Shown here in pieces: positions 24,930 to 33,462 of a stretch of 64,000 nt of DNA. The notes beneath the pieces are model-generated. The model saw only the letters and a program-made list of their open reading frames with translations, was not told the DNA's origin and did not search any database. The first letter of the stretch is position 1. Every line of letters begins with the position of its first letter. Source of the stretch: RPQJ01 sp963754535 (GTDB lineage: Bacteria > Pseudomonadota > Gammaproteobacteria > Steroidobacterales > Steroidobacteraceae); the NCBI GenBank assembly GCA_963754535.1, contig CAVWGG010000031.1:1-64000 (forward strand). The letters are read 5' to 3'. The position numbers and the translations under genes were made by a program.

Positions 24930-25939
24930 GCGCGTGTGTTCCGGATGTGGATCGTCTTGGTGAGGAGGATGCGCCGGTAATTGTCGCCAGGCGTCACCGC
25001 AGCTGCCATGTCGGCGTACTGGAAGACGGTGTCGTTGACGAAACCGACCTCGGGCTCTTCCGCGCGGATGCGCAGCCAGATCGTCGCCGAGACCACGACG
25101 CCGTTCGCCGGCACGGCGCCCGGGTTCACGTACTGGTCGATATTCGTGTCGCCGTTCGTGTCGACGCCCAGGCGCACCTGCAGGTCCTCGACGCCCGGTA
25201 CGATTTCCTCGTCGATGAAGGCGTTCCCCGGGGCGCCGCTCGCGTTGGCGAACCGCTTGCGGCGGAGCGACGGCACGTCGTTGCGGTTGGTCGAGCGCGA
25301 CGACACGTAGTAGACGTGTGCTTCGAGTTCGCGAGACTGGGAGGCGGGGGGCAGGTAGTCCGCCGGAATGCAGCCCTGGTTGGTGGGGTCCGCGCAGGTT
25401 GGCACGAACAGCGTGCCCCGGATCCGGCTGGTCTGCAGGTAGATGCGAGTCGAGTCCAGGGTGGCCGGCTGCGTGCCGTTCGCTCGACGTATCCACAGCG
25501 TGTCGGTGCCGGCCTGGTAATTGCTGGCCGCACAGGTAAGCCCGTACGAGTTGTTCGAGCCCCCGACGTACTCGTCCAGGTTGAGCACGAAATAATTACT
25601 GGGCGCGGCGACTGTTCCACAGACCGCGGCGTTCGCCTGTTGCGTAGCGTCGAATTCAGCGGACGGCGACTGGCCAATGGGTACGCGATTGGTGATGTAG
25701 TCGGCGCGATTGCTCATGCCCCAGAAGTTCGCCATGCGGACGTCGGTTTCGACCACGTCCATGGCGAGTCGGCCGATTTCCTGCAGGCGCGCGACGCTCT
25801 CCGCGGTGCGATACGTGCTGCGGCTCTGGCTGAACACCGTAACGGCGCCGAGGATCAGGAACAACCCGATCACCATGGCCACCATGATTTCGATGAGGCT
25901 CACGCCGGACTGTCGCGTTCGATTCGTGCGTGCGTTCAC
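24926..25939 (-). CDS. pilW: Minor pilin PilW
   Basis: The 337-residue prepilin has a basic leader followed by G and the helix VSLIEIMVAMVIGLFLILGAVTVF with Glu+5. RTAESVARLQEIGRLAMDVVETDVRMANFWG is the PilW-type segment after the helix. Long length and position between pilV and pilX support the call. It overlaps pilX by 4 bases and starts 10 bases after the pilV stop. Confidence 0.88.
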   Translation of the reverse strand: MNARTNRTRQSGVSLIEIMVAMVIGLFLILGAVTVFSQSRSTYRTAESVARLQEIGRLAMDVVETDVRMANFWGMSNRADYITNRVPIGQSPSAEFDATQQANAAVCGTVAAPSNYFVLNLDEYVGGSNNSYGLTCAASNYQAGTDTLWIRRANGTQPATLDSTRIYLQTSRIRGTLFVPTCADPTNQGCIPADYLPPASQSRELEAHVYYVSSRSTNRNDVPSLRRKRFANASGAPGNAFIDEEIVPGVEDLQVRLGVDTNGDTNIDQYVNPGAVPANGVVVSATIWLRIRAEEPEVGFVNDTVFQYADMAAAVTPGDNYRRILLTKTIHIRNTRA

Positions 25940-25949
25940 TGCGGCGTCC

Positions 25950-26405
25950 TCAGATCTCGATCCGAAGCTGGTAAGTCACGGGATCGTCCTGGCCAAGCTC
26001 GTTCCAGCTGACGCCGACGACGTAAACCGCCGGCGTGGTGGCCGTCGGCGCGGTATACGCGACGTTTGCGGTACCTCCCGGCAATTGCACCGCAATCTGG
26101 TTCATCCAGTCGGTGAGGTCGGCGATGGCGATGGCATTGCTGCCGGCCGCCGGGTCGCAGGGACTGCCGCAGGCGTATGCATTTGCGGGATCGCGGTTGG
26201 ACCGCATGCGGTCCCCGATATCCGTGGCCAGATTCACGGCCTGCGTGCGGTAGAGCGAAGTGCGGTTGGCGCGCAGGGTCTCGACGTAGAGCGCGGCGAT
26301 GCCGAGCAGGCCGACGGACAGGACGATCAGCGCGACCATCGCCTCGATCAGCGTGAAGCCACCGTTGCGACGCAATCTTGCTGCAGTGGCGCGGTTGCGG
26401 GTCAT
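25950..26405 (-). CDS. pilV: Minor pilin PilV
   Basis: This is a 151-residue prepilin: RNGG followed by FTLIEAMVALIVLSVGLLGIAALY, the PilV type (F at +1, E at +5, then VGLLG), then ANRTSLYRTQAVNLATDIGDRMRSN. Two cysteines lie in YACGSPCDP. The start overlaps the upstream fimT stop by ATGA. A longer upstream frame to 26798 is a shadow of fimT. Confidence 0.88.
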   Translation of the reverse strand: MTRNRATAARLRRNGGFTLIEAMVALIVLSVGLLGIAALYVETLRANRTSLYRTQAVNLATDIGDRMRSNRDPANAYACGSPCDPAAGSNAIAIADLTDWMNQIAVQLPGGTANVAYTAPTATTPAVYVVGVSWNELGQDDPVTYQLRIEI

Positions 26406-26998
26406 GGGCAGCCTCCAAAAGCCGTGACCGTAGCCTTGGTGCGGAACACCGACGGCCGCCCGGTCGGCAGGACCTCGATCGCTCTCGCGGCGGAGTCGCC
26501 GCCGACGCTGGTCACGTTGCCGCGCGCGTCGCACAGCACGAAGCGGTTGACGTTTTCGGTCTCGATGACGGGGAACCCGGTCGGCAGAAAAACCGCCCGG
26601 ATCTCTTCGGCGTCCGTAACGACAGTGATGCTCTCCGGCAACTCGCGGTCCCGCAGGATCACCTCGGCGCCGTCGACTTCGCCGTTGCCGTCCGTCGCCG
26701 CGACGATCGCCGGGTCCGCGTCGTCGACGAAGATGATCCAGCGATTGAAGGGGGCGGCATCGTCCGCGTCGCAAGCTGCCCCGTCCTGCGACTTGCACAG
26801 GGTGATCGGGACCCGCCGCTTGACGGCCTCGGAACGCGCGAAGTTGAAGTCGGAGATGATGTCGTTCGCGGCCCCGGACATGCGGCTGTTGCGGACGAAA
26901 TCCTGCAGGTTCGGCAGGCCAATGGCCACGAGCACCGTCAGCACGGTGATGGCGAACATCAGTTCGATCAGGGTGAAACCGGATTGCTTTGCGTTCAT
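26402..26998 (-). CDS. fimT: GspH/FimT-family pseudopilin
   Basis: The 198-residue prepilin has G then FTLIELMFAITVLTVLVAIGLPNL, followed by NDIISDFNFARSEAVKRRVPITLCKS, the hallmark of the GspH/FimT domain. The C-terminus includes PTGFPVIETENVNRFVLCD and GRPSVFRTK. The ATG at 26998 is chosen since it lies 6 residues before the cleavage motif. It is the second of two FimT-like genes that open this operon. Confidence 0.85.
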   Translation of the reverse strand: MNAKQSGFTLIELMFAITVLTVLVAIGLPNLQDFVRNSRMSGAANDIISDFNFARSEAVKRRVPITLCKSQDGAACDADDAAPFNRWIIFVDDADPAIVAATDGNGEVDGAEVILRDRELPESITVVTDAEEIRAVFLPTGFPVIETENVNRFVLCDARGNVTSVGGDSAARAIEVLPTGRPSVFRTKATVTAFGGCP

Positions 26999-27087
26999 CT
27001 TGAAAAGGAGCATAGGCCGCCGCGCTCTCCCTGAAACCGTGCCCCGACGAGCGGTTCGCCGCAAACGACGAGCGGCGAGCTATTTGA

Positions 27088-27643
27088 CTAAGTGCAGACC
27101 AGGGACCCGCCCGATGCGCTGCGGCTGGAAATCCGCGGCCGTCCGGTCTGGCTGATGATCACCGCGCGCGCGGCGCGAGAGCCGCGGTCGTCGCAGAAAG
27201 TGACGGTCGCGGTGACCCCCATCTGCCCGAATGGACGGAAGGATAGGGTGCTGCGGTTGGACGTAATGTGACCGGCGTCCCACGGTTCGTAGACCCGGAG
27301 CAGCGGGCTCGCCCGCATCGCGGACTGCCGGGGAGTCGCGGTCCAGGTTGATGAAGATCAGCCATCCCGTATTCCATCGTGCGCTCGGGGAGCACGTGGC
27401 GCCGTTGCGACTGGGGCAGAGGCTCACGACTCCGTTGCGCTTGATGGCCTCGCTGCGCGCCAGGTAGACCGCCTGCACGAACTGGTTGACCTCGCGAGTC
27501 CGGGCCGCGTCGCGCACGAGGGCGCCAAAGGACGGCACGCCCCATGCGAGGGTGGTGGCCACCGCGGCGAGGCCCATCAATAGCTCGATCAACGTATAAC
27601 CGCGCCGCCGGCGGACCGGGCGGGCGCGACGCGTGCCTTCCAT
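27088..27643 (-). CDS. Second GspH/FimT-family pseudopilin (frameshifted), first gene of the pilin operon
   Basis: RRRRG followed by YTLIELLMGLAAVATTLAWGVPSF and then REVNQFVQAVYLARSEAIKRNGVVSLCPS gives the GspH/FimT domain. In the first frame the sequence turns to nonsense after DRDSPAVRDA. A shift near 27312 restores SPLLRVYEPWD, FRPFGQMG and ARAVIISQTGRPRI, ending LVCT at 27088. The corrected length is about 185 residues. It is followed by fimT after an 89-base gap and diverges from the Fur-family gene. A single indel is probably an assembly error, but a real lesion cannot be excluded. Confidence 0.75.
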
Positions 27644-27781
27644 GGCGACATTCCCGGGCGAAGGTGGGCCCGGCGGCCCGCTGCCGCCTGGCGAACCGTC
27701 ACGCTAGGATCACGCCGGGTTGCGGTCTTGCCACGAAACACACGGGTTTGTGCGGATTCAGGGTCGACCGCCCCCTCCCTT

Positions 27782-27787
27782 TATAAT
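27782..27787 (+). promoter_or_regulatory. -10 element upstream of the Fur-family gene
   Basis: A perfect TATAAT lies 35 bases before the GTG start. No good -35 is visible at normal spacing (GTCGACC is nearest), so activator-dependence is possible. It lies in the 178-base divergent gap with the pilin operon. Confidence 0.5.
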
Positions 27788-27821
27788 CAGTCCACTTTTT
27801 CTGGCTCCCCGGACCAAGCCC

Positions 27822-28223
27822 GTGAATGAAGTCAGCAGTCTTCTCGAACGACACGGCATCCGCCCGACCCAGCAGCGCGTCAAGGTTGCGGAGGTGCTCC
27901 TGACGGCCCCTGTACACCTGACCGCCGAGCAGTTGCTCACGACGCTGCGGCAGTCCCCCAGCCGCGTGTCCAAGGCCACCGTCTACAACACCCTGAAGCT
28001 GTTCGTGGATCACGGACTGGTGCGCCAGATCCACCTCGACCCCGAACGCTGCGTCTACGACTCGGCCATGACGCCCCACCACCACTTCCAGAACGTGCAG
28101 ACGGGCGAGATGCAGGACATCCAGCCCGACGAGCTGACTTTGGGGCAGATGCCGCCGCTGCCGCCCGGCACGGAAGTCGAGGGCGTCGAAGTGGTGATCC
28201 GGGTCCGGCCGCAGGCAAGTTGA
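27822..28223 (+). CDS. Fur-family transcriptional regulator
   Basis: This metal- or peroxide-responsive repressor has 133 residues from the GTG at 27822, chosen because NEVSSLLERHGIRPTQQRVKVAEVLL is the family N-terminus. The winged helix is KATVYNTLKLFVDHGLVRQI, followed by the metal site PHHHFQNVQTGEM. The structural-zinc CxxC pairs of Fur and Zur are absent, which resembles Irr/PerR-like branches more than Fur itself. It stands alone, between the divergent pilin operon and tRNA-Thr. Target genes cannot be read from sequence. Confidence 0.88.
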   Translation: MNEVSSLLERHGIRPTQQRVKVAEVLLTAPVHLTAEQLLTTLRQSPSRVSKATVYNTLKLFVDHGLVRQIHLDPERCVYDSAMTPHHHFQNVQTGEMQDIQPDELTLGQMPPLPPGTEVEGVEVVIRVRPQAS

Positions 28224-28253
28224 GTTCGGCTTCCACCCGCGAGGGCGAATCCT

Positions 28254-28259
28254 TATAAT
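28254..28259 (+). promoter_or_regulatory. -10 element for tRNA-Thr
   Basis: A perfect TATAAT followed by GCGCGCCCC, a GC-rich discriminator typical of stringently controlled tRNA promoters, lies 35 bases before the mature 5' end. The -35 is weak (TTCCAC with 17-base spacing). Confidence 0.6.
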
Positions 28260-28293
28260 GCGCGCCCCTCCGAGCCGGAGGGGTCTGCGCAGA

Positions 28294-28369
<76 letters not shown>

Positions 28370-28377
28370 TTTTTCCC

Positions 28378-29226
28378 GTGAAAACCCTGCTCCAGTCCGC
28401 GTTGCTCGGAGTCCTCTACGCGGTCATGGGGTCCGTGGCCTGGCTGCTGCGCGTCTGCGGCTGGCGCCGCGACCTGGTCCGCCGCCACCTGGCTCGTTGC
28501 CTGCCAGAAGTCGAGGCGTCCCGCAGGCGGGATGTCGAAGACGGCTTCTACAGCCACCTCGGCCAACTCGCGGCCGAAGTCCTCGCCCAACGCTTCCTCG
28601 CCCCGGCTGACCTTGCGAGCCGTGTCCGGTTCGAAAACCCCGAACTCGTGCGGGATTGCCTGCAGGCCACGTCCGGCCGCGCCCTGATCCTGTCCTCGCA
28701 CCACGCCAACTGGGAATGGCTGCTGGCGCGGTGTTCGAGCGTATTCAACGAGCCGCTGACTGCGGCCTACAAGCCGACCCGCCGCGAAAGCGTCGACGGC
28801 GTGCTGCGACGCATGCGCGAACGCTTCGGCTGCACCATGGTAAAGGCCAAGGACCTCGTGCCTCACCTGTTGGAACAGCGCGGCAAGGTGCGACTGCTGG
28901 CGATGCTGGCCGACCAATCGCCATCGGCCAGGAGCGAGCAGCAGACGTGGCTCGAGTTCTTCGGTCAGCCAACCTCGTTCTTCCGTGGGCCGGGCTGGAT
29001 CGGGGCGAAGCTCGGGTACTCGGTGTACCTGGCTGCGATGCACCGCGAACGGCGCGGCCATTACGTCGTGCGTTTCATCGAGCTTTCGCGTGCGGGCACG
29101 CGAATGGAACCGGACCAGATCCTGGTGGCCTACACCCGTGCGCTCGAGAGCCACGTGCGCCACTATCCCGAGCAGTATTTCTGGGCCTACAACCGCTGGA
29201 AGCGCGAGAAGCCGCTTTATGGTTGA
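28378..29226 (+). CDS. LpxL/HtrB-type lipid A acyltransferase (first of pair)
   Basis: This membrane-bound late acyltransferase adds a secondary acyl chain to lipid A. It has 282 residues from GTG 28378, with one N-terminal membrane segment. The catalytic HHANWEW (H-x4-E) is at about residues 105-111, followed by LTAAYKPT and LLAMLADQSPS, all typical of the LpxL/HtrB/MsbB superfamily. It starts eight bases after the tRNA-Thr gene and overlaps the next gene by eight bases, indicating a two-gene operon. Which acyl chain is used cannot be told. Confidence 0.87.
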   Translation: MKTLLQSALLGVLYAVMGSVAWLLRVCGWRRDLVRRHLARCLPEVEASRRRDVEDGFYSHLGQLAAEVLAQRFLAPADLASRVRFENPELVRDCLQATSGRALILSSHHANWEWLLARCSSVFNEPLTAAYKPTRRESVDGVLRRMRERFGCTMVKAKDLVPHLLEQRGKVRLLAMLADQSPSARSEQQTWLEFFGQPTSFFRGPGWIGAKLGYSVYLAAMHRERRGHYVVRFIELSRAGTRMEPDQILVAYTRALESHVRHYPEQYFWAYNRWKREKPLYG

Positions 29227-30082
29227 GACGACGACGGCAGCGGCAGCAGCGGAACCGACGCGCGAATCGCCTGGCCTGCGGCTGCGCTATGCCTGTTCTT
29301 GGTTGCTGTTTTTCCTGGGCTATCGGCTGTTCGGGTTGCGGCGCGGGACCATTCGACAAAACCTGCGCCGGTCGTTCCCCGACAAGAGCGACGCCGAGCG
29401 GGAGCGCATCCGCAACGATTTCGTCGCGCGGCAATCGGAGCTCCTGGCCGAGCTCGATTACGCGCGCGTCATGACTGCCGAGGAATTACGCGCGCGGGTT
29501 CGGCTCGTCGACCGTGACGGCGTGCTGGACGCAGGGACAAAGCTCGTGCTGATCTGCGGCCACCAGTGCAATTTCGAGTGGGCGCTGCTGCGCATGGCGC
29601 TCGAACTCGAGTCCGGCCTGATCGGCATCTACAAGCCGATGGGCAGCGCGTGGGCCGAACGGTATTTCCTCTCGATTCGTTCGAAGTTCGGCGCGCGGAT
29701 GCTGCCGTCGAAAGCGATCCGGCACGAGATCGGCGTGATCCGCGATGCGCGCGCGCTCGGCCTGGTCGCGGACCAGGTGCCGCGCACGAGTCCCGAGCGT
29801 CACTGGACGACCTTCCTGCGCCAGGACACGGCGTTCTTCAAGGGACCCGAGCGGATGGCGCGACTGCTGCGCGCGCCGATCGTTTACGTGTCGATGCGAC
29901 GCTTCGCGCGCGGCCTGTATGAGATTGAACTCGAGCCGTTGACGGCTGCAGGTGAGAAGCCGGCGGCAGGCGTGCCGACCGAACGGTATGCGCGCCTGCT
30001 CGAACGCGACATCAACGCCGATCCGTCGGGCTGGTGGTGGTCGCACAAGCGGTGGAAGAAGCTGAAGGGGGAAAGGGGTTAG
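29219..30082 (+). CDS. LpxL/HtrB-type lipid A acyltransferase (second of pair)
   Basis: This is a 287-residue homologue of the preceding gene. The catalytic motif is HQCNFEW, followed by LIGIYKPMG, LVADQVPR and FFKGPERMARLLRAPIVYVSMRR. The N-terminal Ala/Thr-rich tail precedes one hydrophobic segment. ATG 29219 overlaps the upstream stop, so the two are co-translated, resembling LpxL-LpxM pairs that make a hexa-acyl lipid A. Its TAG stop lies inside a GGGGTTA repeat arm shared with the convergent ligase gene. Confidence 0.86.
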   Translation: MVETTTAAAAAEPTRESPGLRLRYACSWLLFFLGYRLFGLRRGTIRQNLRRSFPDKSDAERERIRNDFVARQSELLAELDYARVMTAEELRARVRLVDRDGVLDAGTKLVLICGHQCNFEWALLRMALELESGLIGIYKPMGSAWAERYFLSIRSKFGARMLPSKAIRHEIGVIRDARALGLVADQVPRTSPERHWTTFLRQDTAFFKGPERMARLLRAPIVYVSMRRFARGLYEIELEPLTAAGEKPAAGVPTERYARLLERDINADPSGWWWSHKRWKKLKGERG

Positions 30083-30160
30083 GGGTTAGGGGTTAGTCGG
30101 AGGTGCAAACGAGCCTGATGCTGCAATTGCTCCTCCGACTAACCCCTAACCCCTAACCCC
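30075..30160. repeat. Perfect inverted repeat built from TTAGGGG heptamers
   Basis: Arms 30075-30103 and 30132-30160 are complementary over 29 bp: three GGGGTTA units followed by GTCGGAGG, mirrored exactly. The spacer is 28 bases. The repeat holds the stop codon of the acyltransferase on one arm, and extra CCCCTAT/CCCCTAA units beyond the other arm (to 30172) hold the stop of the convergent ligase. It may serve as a bidirectional terminator. Confidence 0.92.
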
Positions 30161-32117
30161 TATCCCCTAACTTCGCCTCGACGTGCTTCGCCAGCATCGA
30201 GATGGTCGGGAAATCGAACAGCTCGGTGAGATCGACCACGCCCGGGTAGGCCTCGTCGATCTTCTCGTGGATCTGGATCAGCGTCAGCGAGCTCGCGCCG
30301 ACGTCGAACAGGTTGTCGTCGATGTCCACGTGCTTGCCCGGCATGGCGTCGTCCACGATGGCCTTGAGCTGGGCCTCGACCCGGCCCTTGGCCGCGCGAC
30401 CCTGGCCGTGCAGCGCGGCCCACGCCAGGTCGAACTCCGCCAACTCCGCGGTGAACTCACCGTCTTCGTACGCCTTGGCCAGCGCATTGCGCTGCAGCTT
30501 GCCGCTCGTCGTCTTCGGGATGCGTTTCACCGGCACCACGCGCGCCACTTCGACGCCCGCATGCTCGTTGATCAAGTGCACCGCCCGCGTCGCGAGCGGG
30601 ATGAAGTCGGCCATGCTGCCCCGATGCAGCACGAACAAGACCAGCTCGTCGGTGGGCGATTCGGCTGCACGCGCGCCGGCGGCCGCCACCTTGCCGAGTT
30701 CGAGGCCCGGTTCGGCCTGCAGCACGGATTCGAGATCGTGCGGGTAATAGTTCTGGCCGTTCACGAAGATGATTTCCTTCGAACGGCCCGTGACGTACAG
30801 GTTGCCCTCGTGCGTCAGTGCCAGGTCGCCCGTGCGCAACCAGCCATCCGCCGTGATCGCTTCCGCATTCGCGTGCGGGTTCTGGAAGTAGCCACGCGTG
30901 ACGTTGTCGCCCTGCATCAGCAGGTGACCGACGGTGTCCGCGGGAACTTCCACGCCGGCGTCGTCCACGAGTTTCACGCGGGTGAACGGGATCGGCTGGC
31001 CCTCGCACATGAGCTTGAGCGCCGTGGGATCGGTTGCTTCGACGTGGCGCGCCAGCGAGCCGACGCCGAGCGTGCGGCGATCGACCGTGATGTAGCTGTA
31101 CAGCGTGTCGATCGGCGGGAAGCTCACGGCGAGCGACGCTTCCGCGAGGCCGTACACCGGGAACATCGAGGTGCGACGCAAACCGTACGGTGCAAGGCGG
31201 TCGAGGAACTCCTCGGCGAGCTCGACGGAAATCGGCTCCGCGCCGTTGAAGATCAGGCGGACTGCCGACAGGTCGTGATTCTCGAGCGTCTTGTCGCCGA
31301 GCGCCTTGAGGCAGTGGCGATAGCCGAAGTTCGGCGAGCACGTGACCGTGACACGCTTTTCCGACGACCACTTGAGCCAGAGCAGCGCGCGACGCACGAA
31401 CAGGTCCGTTGGCATCAGGTGCTGTCGCACGCCCGCGTACATCATCATCAGGTGGAAGCCGATCAGCCCCATGTCGTGTGTGAGCGGCATCCAGCTGAGC
31501 GAAATGTCGTCTTCGTTGAAGCCCGCGGCCTGTCGCGCACCTTCGGCGTTCGTCAGGATGTTGCGGTGGGTGAGTACCACGCCCTTGGGTTCGCTCGTCG
31601 AACCGGACGAAAACTGGATGAACGCCGTCTGGTCCGGGCCCAGGGCCGCCGGCGTGCCGGCGCGCGAAATGTCGTCGAGCGCGTCGACCAGGAACGTTCG
31701 CGGCTTGAGCGCGCCCCAGGCTTCTGGCTCGCCGAGGGTGGCGGCGTACGTCGCGAGACGGTCGCGGAGTTTCTTGTCGGTGTAGAGAAACGGCTGCCCG
31801 AGCTGCCTCGCAATGCGCAGGAGCTTGTGCTTGTGCTCGTCGCTGATGCCGACGGCGACCGGCACCGGCACGATGCCGCCGTAGAGGCAGGCCCAGTACG
31901 CGTCGATGAACTGCTCGTTGCTCGCCACGTGCAGGATGAGGTGGTCGCCGGGCTTGGCGCCGATGCGCTGCAGGTGAAACAGGATGCCCAGGGCCCGGCG
32001 GCGCAGGTCCGCGAGCTTGAGCTTCTTCTCGGCGCCTTCGCCCTCGAGGTAAACGATCGCGCCATCGCCGCGCGCGCGGTCGTCGAGCATGTCGGGGAGC
32101 GTCTGGTACTTGATCAT
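30153..32117 (-). CDS. Fatty acyl-AMP ligase fused to an acyl/peptidyl carrier domain
   Basis: This 654-residue protein activates an acid as acyl-adenylate and loads it on its own carrier. The adenylation core has FIQFSSGSTSEPKGVVLTH (A3), then SWMPLTHDMGLIGFHL and SPNFGYRHC, a FAAL-like pattern, YGLAEAS, WLRTGDLA and IPKTTSGKLQRN (A10). The C-terminal carrier domain has DDNLFDVGASSLTLI with the phosphopantetheine Ser at about 610. It overlaps the P450 stop (ATGA), and a phosphopantetheinyl transferase is encoded nearby. Substrate chain length is unknown. Confidence 0.87.
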   Translation of the reverse strand: MIKYQTLPDMLDDRARGDGAIVYLEGEGAEKKLKLADLRRRALGILFHLQRIGAKPGDHLILHVASNEQFIDAYWACLYGGIVPVPVAVGISDEHKHKLLRIARQLGQPFLYTDKKLRDRLATYAATLGEPEAWGALKPRTFLVDALDDISRAGTPAALGPDQTAFIQFSSGSTSEPKGVVLTHRNILTNAEGARQAAGFNEDDISLSWMPLTHDMGLIGFHLMMMYAGVRQHLMPTDLFVRRALLWLKWSSEKRVTVTCSPNFGYRHCLKALGDKTLENHDLSAVRLIFNGAEPISVELAEEFLDRLAPYGLRRTSMFPVYGLAEASLAVSFPPIDTLYSYITVDRRTLGVGSLARHVEATDPTALKLMCEGQPIPFTRVKLVDDAGVEVPADTVGHLLMQGDNVTRGYFQNPHANAEAITADGWLRTGDLALTHEGNLYVTGRSKEIIFVNGQNYYPHDLESVLQAEPGLELGKVAAAGARAAESPTDELVLFVLHRGSMADFIPLATRAVHLINEHAGVEVARVVPVKRIPKTTSGKLQRNALAKAYEDGEFTAELAEFDLAWAALHGQGRAAKGRVEAQLKAIVDDAMPGKHVDIDDNLFDVGASSLTLIQIHEKIDEAYPGVVDLTELFDFPTISMLAKHVEAKLGDRG

Positions 32118-33433
32118 CGCTGCTTGATTCTCATGTGAACGTCGCCGGCCGTCCGCAGGTTGATGCGTGCCTCGAGGGGAGGTAGCACGGGCTGTGGATC
32201 GGTCAGCTGAAACCGGCGCACCGCAAAATTGAAGTGCAGGAGGATCTCGTAGAGCGAGAAGTTCTGCCCGATGCAGTGGCGCGGTCCGGCCGCAAACGGA
32301 ATGTACGCGAATGCGTGGCGGGCTTCGACCTGCGACGGAACGAAATGGCCTGGATCGAATGTCTCGGGGTGGCTCCAGTGGAGCGGATGCCGATGCACCA
32401 GGTACGGGCTGATGAAGACATCCGTCCCCGGGGGCACGTCGTGCCCACCGAGCGTGTCCGGTCCGATGCTGCGGCGGGTCAGCAGCCAGCCTGGAGGGTA
32501 CAACCGCATCGATTCGTCCACGACTTGCCGCGTGTACGGCAGGCGGATCAGGTCAGCGTAGGTTGCAAGTCCCAGGTCGTCCACGGCGACTTGTTCCGCG
32601 GCGACGCGCGCGGCAACGACCGGGTGCGTGGCCAGCAACCACCACGCCCAGTTGAGCGTGCTCGCCGTGGTTTCGTGACCGGCGACGACGAGCGTCATGA
32701 CTTCGTCGACGACTTCGGTGTCGTTCATGGCCTCGCCGGTGTCGGCGTCTCTCGCATCGAGCAACAGTTGCAGCAGGTCGAAACTCCGACCCGGCCGCAC
32801 GCGTCGCTGGGCAACCAGCCAGCGCACCTCTCGCGCCAGCTGGCGGAACTCGTATGCAAACCGGGTGTCGCGGCGTGCGTCCTGCAGGATGGCGACGAAG
32901 GGATTGTGGTCGAGGTCCGGTACGAGTCGCCGCAGGTCGTCACCGAAGAGCGCGCGCAGGATGATGCGCAATGCCAGCCGGCTGACCGACTGAGTGACGT
33001 TCACGCTGCCGGCGTCGCGTGCGGCAGCGCTCCACTGCGCGCCGAGCGACTCGTTTTCCTCGCGCACGATCGACGCGTAGCGCTCGACGATCCGGCGGTG
33101 AAACGCAGGCTGCAGCATGCGGCGCTGCCGGCGCCAGAACTCGCCCTCGCTGGTCATGATGCCGTGTCCGAGCAGCAGCCTGACCCGGTCTATGCCGACG
33201 CCCTTGGTGTAGTTGCGGTGGTTCGTCACCAGCACGCGCTTGACGTCGTCCGGGTGGCTGGCGACCCAGGTCCACCCGCCACGGCTCGGCACATGCACGC
33301 GAAAGAGGTCGCCCAGTTCGTCGAACGTGCGTCGCAGGACGACGATCGTCTCGTCGGTGCTGCCCAGTTCGTGCGGTTGCAACGCCGCGGGTGGTGCGGT
33401 CGCACTGGTGATTTTCGGTCGGCGGGTGTTCAC
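32114..33433 (-). CDS. Cytochrome P450
   Basis: This haem-thiolate monooxygenase has 439 residues from GTG 33433. The I-helix AGHETTAST, the K-helix ExxR in DESMRLYP and the haem loop FAAGPRHCIGQNF (ligand Cys at about 387) are all intact. WRRQRRMLQPAFHRR and similarity in layout suggest the CYP102/CYP4-like fatty-acid hydroxylase side of the family. It overlaps the ligase-carrier gene by four bases, so a likely substrate is the carrier-bound or free fatty acid. No membrane anchor or fused reductase is present. Confidence 0.9.
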   Translation of the reverse strand: MNTRRPKITSATAPPAALQPHELGSTDETIVVLRRTFDELGDLFRVHVPSRGGWTWVASHPDDVKRVLVTNHRNYTKGVGIDRVRLLLGHGIMTSEGEFWRRQRRMLQPAFHRRIVERYASIVREENESLGAQWSAAARDAGSVNVTQSVSRLALRIILRALFGDDLRRLVPDLDHNPFVAILQDARRDTRFAYEFRQLAREVRWLVAQRRVRPGRSFDLLQLLLDARDADTGEAMNDTEVVDEVMTLVVAGHETTASTLNWAWWLLATHPVVAARVAAEQVAVDDLGLATYADLIRLPYTRQVVDESMRLYPPGWLLTRRSIGPDTLGGHDVPPGTDVFISPYLVHRHPLHWSHPETFDPGHFVPSQVEARHAFAYIPFAAGPRHCIGQNFSLYEILLHFNFAVRRFQLTDPQPVLPPLEARINLRTAGDVHMRIKQR

Positions 33434-33462
33434 TGGCGACAGGGACGGGTCACACGGTACCC

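Noticed and set aside
30183..32138. 651-codon plus-strand frame opposite the ligase-carrier gene
   Set aside because: Antisense shadow; the minus strand carries all adenylation and carrier motifs.
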